From positions 325,001 to 389,000 of the forward strand of contig CALZFC010000021.1 in NCBI GenBank assembly GCA_945643635.1: a stretch of 64,000 nucleotides of DNA. Direction: 5' to 3'. This DNA is from Allodiplogaster sudhausi (Eukaryota > Nematoda > Chromadorea > Rhabditida > Diplogasteridae). Position numbers and translations under genes: made by a program. Below the pieces are notes generated by a model. It made no database searches. It was not told where the DNA came from and was given only the letters and a program-made list of their open reading frames with translations. Shown one piece after another: positions 47,896 through 60,600 of the stretch; the first letter of the stretch is position 1; each line of letters begins with the position of its first letter.

Positions 47896-48854
47896 TCAAT
47901 TTGCGTTGAATTGTTTAATTACCTTGAAAGTGATAAGACTATCGCCTTTTTGGCATGCTATTTTGTCCGAGTCATGCGTGGGTTTGTAGCAGAAGCTGAC
48001 CGGCGAGCACAAAGAATTATGTGCGTCTTTCAACTGGTTGCACACAGGCTTGACTGCAATACATACAAATATAATGGTACGAGAATTAAAAAAAAAGAGA
48101 AATAAAAGAAAGAAACAAAAAATTGTACTTTCGATGACTTCAGCAGTTGGGATTTACCTGCTGCCGAGATTGTGGTATTAGAAGATGTCGACGGTGTAGT
48201 GAGAGATGTTGTTCTCATGATGTCTTCTTTTTTTGTCTCATCTTTACAGAAATCAAGAGTTTCCAGGTATTCTAGTCTATCTGACGTTCTACATTTCTTA
48301 AGAATCCTCAGCTTGTCCTCTTCGGTGATCCGCATGCAGCACTGGTATGCGCCGTACTCATTCACATCGAGCTCAAAAAGTCCCTTTCTGCCATAAGTCT
48401 CATTGCCGAAGAGGAAGAGTCCGCCAGTGCCGGGGATGACTGTGAGAGGAAATCTCGGATCTGCGACCCAGAGCTGGTCAGAAACGATTCCTGCGGTGAA
48501 GTCTGTCTGGTAAAAGAGCCTCCACTCGTACTTTCTGCGTTCTGCACATTGAGCTTCTTTCGAAGTGATGTCATCTTCTTCGCTCCCACCTCCAAACCTC
48601 GCGGCACTCAACCAGCATCCTTCGCTGCTCTGGACTTGGAATGAATCGTTGATCTTCTCATAAGGATAAATGGCTGGGAAAAAATCCTTTCCAAAGTAAT
48701 AGTCGCAGCCTTCTCCAAAGTAGCGTCTGTTGGGAGTTCGATTGAAGAGGACATCCTTGAGTTCAACACCACAAATCGTGATGTCGTGCAGCTGCTCCGC
48801 ATACACGAGCAAGGCTTGAGTTGTGATGAACAGAACGCCAATCCACGAAGTCAT
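47896..48854 (-). CDS. Secreted protein, inverted paralogue of the 37 kb gene (copy B) with a cysteine-rich tail exon
   Basis: Exon 1 (48854-48158) is almost identical to copy A over the signal peptide (MTSWIGVLFITTQALLVYA) and the globular region, with few changes (PW to TS after Met; GKNFF to GKDFF; loss of a short Ser/Phe stretch). It ends TTISAA at GCAG|GTAAAT. Exon 2 (48053-47896) follows a TATTGCAG acceptor in phase and encodes KPVCNQLKDAHNSLCSPVSF, CYKPTHDSDKIACQKGDS, ending QFNAN. So here the region is followed by a five-cysteine module instead of the repeats of copy A. Like copy A, the ATG follows an acceptor-like ATTGCAG|TAA. Function unknown. Confidence 0.75.
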
Positions 48855-49471
48855 TTACTGCAATGTAAGTTTCGCAATTTTTTGTAAATGCGCGTTATAT
48901 ACATAATTTAATATGAATACATCGATAACTGCTGTAGCTACAATACGGTGAAAAAAATGCTTAGGAATGCATTCTCCAAATTCTCAAGATCTTTACGTCC
49001 CGCCGTCTTTTAAAGCAGTTTCAGCCTGTGTTATAATTTTTTAAGTAAAGAGAAGACAATAGAAACGAGCCTTAAGTTTGACTCATCAGTTTTTCCTCAT
49101 TGTTGGCTATCGCAAGCTTGGCGCATTGCTTCCCCCATTCCTTTCAATGACTCGTCATAAATGATTCAATGTGTTTGTTTGTAGCTGAAACAAAGGCAAA
49201 AATCCAAGACAAAGGGAGCCAAAGTAACGAGCCACACTTGCAACAAAAGAATCTATGAAATAGTTTTCAAGACAATCCAATACATCTAATATGTACGATT
49301 TTTTATTCCCGTTTAATATCGTTTCGTTTCTCATTGTAGATATCACACAAATATGTATCTTTGCAGGTTTACGATTTCTTCTTGTTTCCTCAAGCGGTCG
49401 ATATATTGGTATGAGTGCATTTGAGGTGTCCTCAGCCGGCACCTGCACGTTGTCCGAAGCGCCGATGCAGC
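48855..49471. other. Intergenic, no supported gene
   Basis: Open frames overlap the adjacent minus-strand gene but have no features of their own. Confidence 0.35.
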
Positions 49472-49960
49472 TTATTGTATTACTACGGCTAGATGATTGG
49501 CGTTCGATTCGTAACGTCGTTGCAACTCGTGGACGCTGCAATCTAGGACCCCATCTGTGGGAGAACAGCCTTTGTCCTTATCATTGTCGTGCTGTTTCCG
49601 AGCCGCAGACACCATTCAACAGAACCAACGAGCGAAGGCAGGCGGCATGTGTCATTTAAGGATTCAGCAATTATTTCTGGTTGTTAACGAAAATATTTTT
49701 TCCTTTTAGTAAATCTGTATATTTAAAGAGTCCGCTATACATAAACTTACAAGTTCCTCTCGATACGGCTGCATTTTCTGACGTGGAATTTTGTGGAACA
49801 GGCGGTGGCAGCGTATGAGACGTGATGTGTACTTTCCCTGCTATCTGGAACCGTCGAGGACAACTCCAGAAACAATTCCTCCTAGGACGGGTTTAGAAAA
49901 ATTGTCTACAGTGTCTGTTTGGATGCCGGCTACCAAAATTTTCCCAATGGTCCTGTCCAT
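49472..49960 (-). CDS. Possible two-exon gene of unknown function with an in-frame TAG
   Basis: Exon 1 (49960-49751, 70 codons) reads MDRTIGKILVAGIQTDTVDN, SKPVLGGIVSGVVLDGSR, TAG (49843-49841), then GKYTSRLIRCHRLFHKIPRQ and MQPYREEL before GTAAGT. Exon 2 (49591-49472) joins in phase 0 after GGAAACAG: HDNDKDKGCSPTDGVLDCSV-HELQRRYESNANH ... VVIQ-stop. Coding character continues on both sides of the TAG in the same frame. The stop could be removed by a 36-nt intron (GTTTCT...AGATAGCAG) that keeps the frame; otherwise the gene is inactivated. Upstream exons were not found. Family not recognised. Confidence 0.4.
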
Positions 49961-50345
49961 GTCACCCTTTAGGAGATCTCAACCGTATTCTCTACCTTTC
50001 ATGAGCGAATATTATTTTTAATATTTTTCTACATCGTACTTCATTGAATGTGTTATATATTCACTACTTTAACATCCTCTATGTGGTCGCTTATTTTTCC
50101 ATGTTCGTACAAAGTCCTCTCTTGCCACCTGTCGGGTGGTGTGATGTGAACGGGTGGCCACGTGACAGGAGTGTATCATCATACTTTCCCGCTTCCGTCT
50201 TTGTCTCTCTCGCTCTGTATCTCACTCTCGCTCTCTGTTGAAGTCTTTAAATTTCTCCCTTTCACTGTCTCACTCCGCTTGTCTCTCTTCCAGCTGAGGC
50301 ATTCCACCGTCGGGGTCGACCACCGCATGCCGTGGCATCGTTGCG

Positions 50346-52486
50346 ATGCACACGCCGGGCCTGCTGGCGACGCTGCTGGTCGCGTCGAGTGTCATCTCCG
50401 GCGGTGAAGCTGCCACCGGCGCCGGCGCCCCCAGTGGAACTCCGTCGGCCTTCCCCAACTTGGACGGCCTCATCGTCGACTCGACCGAAGCGGTTTGCTT
50501 GTGCACAGTCAATGAAATATTTACACATGCATACATACATACTTAAACATTTAACTTCTTGGAATAAATGAAGCGAAAGCAGTACAGTGTTCCATTTCAG
50601 CCTGTTCTGCCCGCGACGGAAGAATTGCCATGCCGCGAGAAGCCGGACACCATGAATATGCTCATCGTATGTCGCTACACTTGTTATTACTCAATTTTCT
50701 GGCCGGTGTCTCATGCTATGCATAAAACGAATTAAGCGTTTTCCTCAATTCTTTTTTCTTGCCCGCTCACTTTTAAGTGTCTTATTTTATGTACATACAT
50801 GTTAATTTTCATAGCTTGCCATCTCCGTGTCCTTTTTTAAAGGTGTCGACGATGGACGGCGCGGTGCACGCCCTCGACGTCGCGAATGACGGCGCCATTG
50901 CATGGAAGAACAATCTGGAGGGCGCAGAGTCGCCGCTGCTCTCCGGCAACCTCGCCAGTATGCAGGCAAGCCGGATTGTCTTTTTCATCTTCTTTTTCTT
51001 CTTCTTCTTTGACATATGTACTCCATTCCAGCCACAGCTTTCACTATTGCACTTCCTTCTACATTTCTTACAAACAGATGTAAATGTATATCTTTTCAGC
51101 CTCTAACAGCAGACGGCGAGTCCGTCTTCCTCGTTCCTTCCCTCGACGGCAGTCTCTACATGTTCTCGCAACAACAACAGCTACTCGAGGTTACTTTTTC
51201 CATTATCTCTTTGTGCAACATTTGTATATCCCTTACTATCAGTTCATGATTTATTTTTTTGGAATATATAAACGATGTAGATATTAGTTAATTCGGAACA
51301 CTTTTGGAGATATACATATGAATGTGCGTAGCAAATTTCGTATTGTACTCATATAGCTGTGCATACATGTGTTTGTTTATCATTACATTTTTTCCAATCA
51401 AAAGAGAGAGAGAGAGGAGTTAGTGAAGAAGAGTAAAATGGGTTGTCTTTAGCCGATTCCGCTGAGTACAGAGATGCTGCTGCACTCGGTGAGAGTCGGG
51501 GACGAGGCAGTCGCGGGCGGCCGCACCATGTCCACTACCGGAGTCGACCCCATCTCAGGAGAGGTACTGTACTTTTCTACTTCTTTGTTTTGTATACTTA
51601 TGAATTGCGACTGCATGTTTATCGCTATTGCCACCTCCTGCAGATCCGCTACCACTGCTCGTCGCAGCAGTGTGAACAGGCTTCGGCGGCGGCGACAAGC
51701 GCGGCGGACGGCAACGCTTCGGCGCGTCCAGCGTCGACGCTCGTCTTCCGGCGCACATCCTACGCCATTCGAGCCGTCGACGCCCACAACGGCGCTGAGA
51801 AGTTAGCCTTTTTGCCATACGAGCTACCGTTTTTACCATAGAAAGGAAATTCAACCGCGAGGTAAGACACACAATAGCTGCTTTGAGGTGGAACCTCTCG
51901 GTGTCCGAGTACGACGCTTCTCTCGCTGTCAGGGGCGGTGCAGGTGTCCCGGTCACCGCCGGTCGTCACGTCCGCTTCCTCATCTCACCACCAAAAGGTA
52001 TTCTTTCTTTCTTACCGACTGTATAGAGCCAATCAATTTCCCGTTTGAGGAGTAATCACTGCGCTCGATTCGTGTGGCGGAGTGCTGTGGACGCGTTCGC
52101 TCGGCGTGCACATCGCAAGAAGCTGGCATCTCAATGGAGACGATCTTAATGAGGTTGCTCCCCTCTTTCTGTCCTCTCACCAACTGGACACTTCTAGCAG
52201 TAATTGACTTCCTGAGACATCCTTTGACATCTCTAATTCTCTAGTCCATACTTATCTGCCATTCCATTGTCATTTCTGACCCACGACATGCTATCTTTAA
52301 TGATTTCCTGCTTGCTCTCTCTCTCTTTCGAAATCGCTGGTTGTTGTGCTCTCTGACTCTTCCTGTCTCTAATGTGGCACGAGACATGGTCTGTGCATAC
52401 ATAAAAGGGATGAAATGAGAGCAGCATCAAAACGTGGATGCAGACTTTGACTGTTGTGATCCCAGACGGAAATTTTAATATGGAAC

Positions 52487-52527
<41 letters not shown>

Positions 52528-55500
52528 GAAAGAAGAGCCACGGCGCAAGTGGACAGTAAGGAAAACATGAAACTCTGACATCAATTACAGGAATTCCAAT
52601 ATTAAAATATAAATTTAATAATTGAAACTTCTGTTCAGGTGTCAATATTCGACTCAAACATCCACTCTCATCAAGAAGGCATCAATGGACGACCGGCCGA
52701 ATCGCTCTTCTATCTTGGTTAGCCTCTGATTCATGGATTCATGGATTCATGTTTGAGTCATTTTTAATGTGTTTCCTTCTTTAACGCGGCAAATGCTCTT
52801 TCAGGGACCATCAACAACGACCCGTTCATCCTCTACTCGAGCAAGGTTCGCAAGGAGCTGAGCAGACTGGCGGCATCGCGTCATTTTGCACTCGGAAGCG
52901 CAGAAGAGGAGGAGACGGGCGGCAGGGGAGACGGCAGGTCGAACGCGCTCGCTAAGTATGCTGCCGGCGCGTACAAAGTCGCGCGCGGAACATTGGGTCT
53001 GTTACCGGGGTTTCACAAATTGGTCTATGATATCAGTTAATGGCCAATTATCGGTACCATTTTCTCTTCTTTCAGATGAAGTACTCGCGCGCGCTTTCCG
53101 CCACTCGATCGCGCGGCAAGAGACTGAACAAGCGCTTGCTCTGGAAGCGGCAGCAACGAAGAACGGCGGCCGCCGAGGAGGCGACCACCACCCGCCGCGC
53201 CAGCGACGAGACGGCAATGATCTCCGCGTCGCGCTTCCAGCAACCAGCGGTTAGTTTATAAGACATACATACCCAATCAGGTCAAGGTCGAGTCTTTGCT
53301 CCAGGCGATACATCGGATCACGGCGCGTGCTCAAACGAGGACAGCCTTGTGCTCATTGGCGAAGAGAACATCAAGAGTGCCGGCTACGGAGACCCAGACA
53401 CTGATGGTTGGTGATGGTTTAGCACATTTTACTGGTGATTCATGTGAACTCACTTGGTGCTAACTTCTCTCTCTCTCTCTCTCCCTCTCATTTATTAGAT
53501 GATCTTTTTATCTAGGTGACCAGGGCTGGTTCATCATCCGTCCTGAGAGAAAGAGTCGTCGATCCTTCGTCGGTCTGCTCGGCGCGCCCGCTGACACGTG
53601 CAAGGCGTTCGTGCGCAAGTCGCTGCGGCTTGAGGAAGACGTCAATCCGCTCTGGTATCGTGGCTTTCCTGGAGTTGTGCGTGAAGGTCACAACGATGAC
53701 TTCTTGCAAGTAAAACATGACTAGATTTTAGATTCTTATTTGTCTGTAGGCGTCTTCTCGCCATTCTGTTGCTCATCGTAACGAGCGCGCTTGCTACGGC
53801 TGGCTTTCTCCGGCGACGATGGCGAGCTCGGCGAGCTCGAATCACTACAGAAGCAGTGGGTTCATCGTACTCTGTACTTAATTTACCGTAACATTCTCTA
53901 TATTTCATTTACTATAGTTCAGTCTACAGAAGTAAGCTCGCAACATTCTCTACATTTAGTCTACAGAGGTGAGCTCACAACCCGTCGACGATGAAGATCA
54001 GGCCTTGCCAAGATCGCGAGCGATATCCGCGTGTCCGGAGGAGGTAATTAGCTTGAAGCTTTATCCTAATGACTTGTCTCTCCATAACTTCAAGCTATGC
54101 AGGTCTCAGAGGATGCTTGCGTCAAGAGAGTTGCTGCTGCGGCTGATGCTGCCGTTTCTCCTGCTATGCTAGTGAAGCGGACTCGCAACGAGTCGTCACT
54201 CAGCAGCAACGGCAGCAACTGCGCGGCGGTCGCTCCCGATTCTCCCATGCCGTATCAGTCCAAGTACGAAAATTGACTCAACTAACGCGAGCATACATGT
54301 ACTTTTTTTTTTTAAATTTTTCATGTATATAAAAATGAGAATCGTAGATTCCTCGCCGACTTCGAGCCACTCTGCGTGCTCGGCCGCGGCGGCTTCGGCG
54401 TCGTGTTCAAGGCTCGCAACAAGCTCGACGACTTTCCATACGCCGTCAAACGCATCTCCGTTGGAAACAGGTCCAGCCACAGATGTTTACCGTTGAGAGA
54501 GTAGAGAATATATTTCAAGGAAGAAAAATATATAAAGACGGACTTGCAGTGAGAAGGCGATTGAGCGCGTGCTGCGCGAGGTGCGCGCCATGGCACAACT
54601 CGATCACGGCGGCATCATTCGCTACTATCACACGTGGATCGAACGACCACCCGAGGGATGGCAGGTATCGGGCTCGTTCAAATCGTAGGCAATTTTACTG
54701 TTTAAGGATCTTAGAACGCTCCAATTGAACCATTTTTTTTATTTTATTCAAATCGAGAATTTATATTGGGATTTTCTATTTTGTCATATTCATCTTTGCT
54801 TTCAGAAAGAAAAGGATAGAGAAATCATAACGACAATGCGAGCAGCGAGATGTGAAGTGAAGAAGTCTCCAGCAGCTCCTATACCAGCTAAAGAACCATC
54901 CCTGAGTAGTGACAGGTATTCCATACTATTTCTATGTACACTCTCCATCTATGTAGCAGCAAGCGATTCATCACTTTTGTATGACCATTGTCTACAAGTA
55001 CGCGCAGTTTCAGCGACCTGGACTCGGCAGATGCTCCTCAGGGCGGCGCAACCGAAATTTCCGCTCCATCCGAAGACATCTCATGGATGGACGGGTCGTC
55101 AAGGGACGAGGGCTTGCAGTCGTCGAGCCAGGCCTCGTCCAGTTCAGACGAGGACGATGAAGTCGGTGATCAGATGCCGGGTATGCTTTCTTCTTCAAAT
55201 TTCAAGAACCCATCGTAATATGTCTATATGAATGTGAAATAGGAACTAAAAACCTCTTCAGCGTTGCCAGCGCATGATGCCTCGCTGAGCATCGTCTTCG
55301 ACTACGGAAGTGGCGAGCGGCAGAGTAAACCGTCGAGCTCATCCGAGGTGGGTTCCTACTTTTCAAATTCACCTCAATACATCAACTAATTTACGGTTCC
55401 TCCACAGATGTCGAAGCTCGGCACGGAGATGGCACTCGTGACATCAATCGACGAGGAATTGCTTGCAGCTCGTGGCAGCAACAACTCTGTCTTCTTGTAT

Positions 55501-56485
55501 ATTCAGATGCAGGTGAAAGCACTCATTGCATGTTCTATTGAACAATCACCAAGTTGCATTTCTAAGCTCTGCATGGATCGAACGCTTTTCGCGTGGTTGT
55601 GTGCGAACAAACGCCCGGAGACACGCGACCTAGACCGGACGAGGTCGTGGATGAAGCAGATGACGAGTGCAGTTGCATACATCCACCAGAAGGGACTCAT
55701 TCATAGGGACATCAAGGTTGGTAGAGAGAGATTGACTTGCATTTCAAATAGAAAAGAATGCCTAATTATGATTGTTTTCAGCCGCAGAACGTCTTCTTCA
55801 TCACGGCGGACACCCTCAAGATCGGTGATCTCGGCCTCGTTACCAAGTGCGCCGATGAGGCGACTGCTGAAGTCTAATTTTGTTCTTTTCTGAAATAGAG
55901 GGCTGCTAAAATTTCCAAGGATCGGCACAACTTTGGCACAACTATTACATAGTCATACTTCAGGCTGGTGCTCGTGTAGACCGCTCCTCCTCCTCGACTT
56001 CACTTCACACCGGGAATGTGGGGACACGCGGCTACATGAGCCCGGAGCAGGTAAAGGTTTCCCTCAGTCATTCGTACGTGGCAAACAAAAAGGCATATCG
56101 TCTTGCCGAGAACAGTTACATATTTCATAAAATCTTACGGTATTTGCAGCTTGCGAACCGGCCGTACACATCGAAGGTGGATGTGTTCTCCCTTGGCCTG
56201 ATCGCCACCGAGTTGGCCGTCCCTTGCCAGACGCTCATGGAGCGTGCCGATGTCCTCTCCGGCCTCCAACAGGGCGTCCAACCCAAGCAGCTCGCCGCCT
56301 CGCCGCCCGAGATGGTTCCTTTCTTTTCTCTCTTCATATCTGCTAGCAACCTTTTATACCGCTTTCACTCCCTTCAACTTCAGAGGGACTTCGTCGCGTG
56401 GCTCACCCGTGTAGATCCGAACGAGCGCCCAACCTGTGAAGAGATCATCAGTTCTCCCTTCTTGCTGGCGACTTCTCTAAGATAA
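50346..56485 (+). CDS. pek-1: PERK-type eIF2-alpha kinase (ER unfolded-protein-response sensor)
   Basis: ER-resident type I membrane kinase that phosphorylates eIF2-alpha under ER stress. Starts MHTPGLLATLLVASSVISGG (signal peptide). The lumenal PQQ-like propeller includes VSTMDGAVHALDVANDGAI-AWKNNLEG, ESVFLVPSLDGSLYMFSQ and GGRTMSTTGVDPISGE. TM segment RLLAILLLIVTSALATAGF at about 53750-53810, then basic RRRWR. Kinase: G-loop LGRGGFGVVFKARN (54379), VAIK lysine in YAVKRI, an acidic/Ser-rich insert (54800-55400), LIHRDIKPQNVFF (55697), DLG instead of DFG in KIGDLGLVTK (55827), activation loop ending HTGNVGTRGYMSPEQ, then YTSKVDVFSLGLIATEL and PNERPTCEEIISSPF, with TAA ending at 56485. The long kinase insert and HTG-VGT-YMSPEQ are PERK hallmarks. 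About 18 exons; all key residues except the DFG Phe are present. Confidence 0.92.
52494..52524. repeat. (GA)n microsatellite in a pek-1 intron
   Basis: About 15 GA units within a long intron (about 52000-52640). Confidence 0.85.
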
Positions 56486-57629
56486 CAGTAGGCGTCACTG
56501 TGTAATAGCTTGTAGAGTACGCCCACCCGTTGCTTATAAGCAACAACATATATTTTGATAATATACATACCTTGAGTGAACGTGTGTACTAAATTTAACT
56601 TTCAACTTCCTTCATAAAACTTTCAACGTTAGCTTTGTTAATAATACGGTTCCAGCGTGTGATTGTCTAATTATTTCTCAGATTATAAATACATACATAA
56701 AAGAATACGCGGAGAAAAAAAATTATAGGCTGCTTTGAAGTCTTATTCTTACATTAGATGGGTCAACGAGCAGAGCTAAAAGTGCTGTCCTGTCAATAGA
56801 GATCCATATCCTTGTAAAATTCGTGTACATTTCTTTTCTCAAACGTGTATAAAAGCATTCCTTCGAGTATGATGTTGTCTCGCCATGAAATGAAACGTTT
56901 GCCATTCAGATGGCTAGGCAGTAGATCACTGGGATGTAAACAGCCAGATTATGAGCATACATTTGGATGGATGCACGATTCGTATGCTTGGATTTCGAGG
57001 TCTTTATACTTCGAGGTATACACTGACATTTCGGCTCGTGAGGATAGATTTGATATATCCTATGAACTCTGCACTTGGCTTGTTGGTTGACATGATATTT
57101 GACTCATTTATTATAAGAAAATTGTTCGGGAATGCTCGAAATCAACAACAATACTCTACTGCGATGTACTGGTAAAAAGCAACAGGGTGAAATGTTAGAA
57201 ATAAACAAGTTGGCTACCAGCTGAGGCACTTTCTCTCAACGATTCGCTAGTCTCATCAAGTGGCAACTCGGCAAGAAAAAATACGTGACTGTCTTGGAAT
57301 TGCTTTTCAGATAAGACAAGATACGCCTAGGCAAGCAACTAAAGTGGTATGCGTCAACCAGAAAAGTGCTCCTAAAGAAAAGCTCCTGAAAAGTTGGGGG
57401 GGGGAGACTTCGAATACCAAGGGCTCAGCATAGCGAAAACATCCATAAAACATCTTCTACAGTTGTGGACGAGAACGAAATAAACAATTGAATGCCGGGT
57501 TGGTTAGCGATAGTGAGAAGTGGAGAGCGGAGAGTGCCAAAACAAGGAATATTATAGAAGAAGTGAGATAAAGAGGGAGCCAGGAATTTACATAACGATA
57601 TGACTTAGATGTCAAAGCGAACCGCCATT
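56486..57629. other. Convergent intergenic interval, no gene seen
   Basis: Between the 3' ends of pek-1 and tomm-70. AATAAA-like signals, a poly-G run at 57398-57405, no coding signal. Confidence 0.45.
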
Positions 57630-60600
57630 CTATTGGATCTCGAGAGCAAGAGCCGCTTCTCGGCGGGCGCGGAGGAACATGGCGAGGTAGGCGAGTTCCG
57701 GCTGGAAGGGATGCTCCGGAGTTCCACGACTGCGAGTCAGCAGAGGAGTCACTTCGGCCAGCCACGCATCGTACACAAAGCTGCAATGAGAAAGGGACTG
57801 TAAAGCACCATGAGTACATATAGCAATAATCTATCTTCAATACGATTTGTCCTAAATCTCCTGAAATGGATGTCTTGAACTGACTGCGGCTTGAGCGTGT
57901 TACCGTCTGCGTGCATGTCAACCGAGCGCACAGAGGCGATAGCTTCCGCGTTGCCTGGCTCGAGACGCAGGATGTCAGCGGCGATAGCGCGTGCCTCTTC
58001 CATGTGACCCTGCTGCAGCTCCAGCTGCCTGCGACAAGCAAGGACAACATTAACTGACATCACACATTACAAATAACATGGCATTATTATTCTTTGTCGC
58101 GTCTTCTTTAGATCATAACTAGAACTGTGAAAAAGTAAGCTCAGCTAAAACTAACAAAAACAAGTTGAATGTACTCACAATTTGATTGTGTGGTAGATGC
58201 ACCACGGCGTCTTCTTTGCGATGAGGGCGCTTATGAGCTCGTTCGCTCCGTCGATTTGGCCAAACAGCGTATACGCCTGAACTCGAAACGGACTGATAAA
58301 AACATTTTAGTTAAGAAACTTTTCGTAGTTCACACTTATCAGCTTATATAGATACTCTTCTGCAATAATGAACTGATTAACCAGTAAAAAAAGTCATCGT
58401 TCGTTGATAGACACAAATGGGCGTAAATGAGATGAATTGACATACGGTAGCAAGCGCGAGCCGTGCCCAGTCACGGTCGATGTCGTCGTCTGGTAGCGCG
58501 GTGACCAATTGCTCGAAGCGGGGCATCAGCGTGTACATAGACGGATTCTCCAGCATCTGACGGAAGGACGCGACGAAAGAAAGGATTCTAGAAAGATCTT
58601 GGTGAGTGATAGGGTATCAGTAACAGAAAGCATCAAACCGCTACTTTCTCCTCTAATAACTCATTAATTACTCAGTTTCGACTTTCGCCTTCTCAAACTG
58701 CTCATTTCCCTCCGCACATCACAACTTTTGAAAGCGCCAACCGTGTCCTCGTGGTGGCCTGACATCGCTTGTCGTTGAGGAAGTCGAGACCGGCGTCCAT
58801 GGATTCGACGCCACGCTGGAGGCACGAGATGGCGGCAGCCATGAACAGGTCTGGGGAAGAGCCGAAGGAGGTTACACCCTCTTCGACCAGGCTGCAAAGT
58901 AGAGCCACTCTTGTAGCAGTAACTTCGAAGGGAACACCAACATAGACCACGAAATATAGCACAAGGGTAGAACCATCTAAATACTCCCTCAGGTGAAACT
59001 GTCTTACGCCTTAAGCTCATCCAGATCACTGGCGGCGTGAATTCGTAGCAGCAGAGCAGACTTGCGCAACTCTCGCTCCTCGTCTTCTAGCAAGACCTCG
59101 CCGCCGCTCAGCAACGCGTCGAAACGTTTCAGTTCTTCTTCGTACTGTAGCAACCGTACATATTGGAGTGTTCTATCAGAACTCTAGACAAAATAAATAG
59201 CCAGTAATGAACTAGACATGACAGAGTGAGAACCTGGCCGGTGAGGCCCTGGAAGAGCCGGAGACGCGCGCTGAGGAGCGCCGCTTCGGCAGCCTGCGCA
59301 GTCGATGATTCTTCTTCAGCTGCGAGCTCAAGAGCCCGCTCGAATTGCACCTCCGAGATGGCTTTCAGGGCAAGCTCAAGCTTCCTGTCAAATCAAATGA
59401 AAGCGCGATGAACGATATGACAGCAACATTTTATTACTTTAAATTTGCATCTTTCGTTATGCAAATATGGCCATCTGAAGGAAGGAATAAGTGAAATAGT
59501 CTTACGTCTCCCACTTGCGAGCGGCAAGGCACGCATAGTAGCGCTTGGTGATGACTTCGTCCTCGAAACTCTTCGCCAGCCACGTGTACACCTGAAAAAG
59601 GTGCATACTGAAGATGGCAAACACTGCCAACGGTGTTTTGGAAAAAAAATACAAAGGATCTAATCCGAACTGCTGCTTTTCTTAAAGATTATGCTATTGC
59701 CAGGAACTTACCTTATCCACACAACTTGGCCTGCTACCGTACCTGGTTGTGAGTGATAGGCAGCGGCTCAGTTGCTTCCACAACACTCGGCTTCTGCTGC
59801 ATGACGGATGTGATGATCTCACCGACGATGTCCTTTAGAGTGTCCTCAAACTTGCCGTCAAGATGCACGGCAGCCATGACATCTAGATGAGAACACTTTG
59901 GCAACTGTTGAAACAGTGTTTGCAAGAGATACAAAATAGAGTGACAAATTAGTAACCGTGCATAAAGCAAAGCTTCAAAAAATAAAATTAAAAGAAGTAA
60001 TTCTACTGATTGTCATAGTGCGTAATGCTTCCTAACCGACAAGTGCCTTCTGCGGCGCGAGCCGTCGCTGCAGTCGCGCGCGGCGTGCGTAGGCACGTGC
60101 GTAGTCGCGCTTGAGTCGAATGGCCGCCGTGCAGTCGGCAACGGCGTCCTCCTCGGGGCAGTTCCCACACAACTGCAATCGTTTTGGCTTTCAAATTCGC
60201 TATCACTGTAAATAAATATGATCCTGATTGTTTTGTTGAACTCCTTGCAAAAAAATTCTATTGTTTCAGCACTAAAAAGTCTTAAGTATGAGTAGGAAAA
60301 TAAATGAAGGAAATAAATGAGACGCAGTATGACCGCGAGATGCTAGAGTAGAGAACCGACCTGTTTGCATGCGGCTCTATTTTGGAAGGCAACAGCAACA
60401 AGGTCCTTTGGCGCGTTCTCCTCCGCGTTGATTATCTCGCTGAAGACCTTTATTGCCTCTACATAACGCTGAAATGGTAATTCAATTGATAATATCTAAC
60501 TTAAAGCTTTTAACACGGAAGAACGAAAGAAATTTGAGTAAAGGGTAGAAAGGTAAAGTGCGACGAATCATAAATTGCTGAAGTTCTCAGGCTACACACA

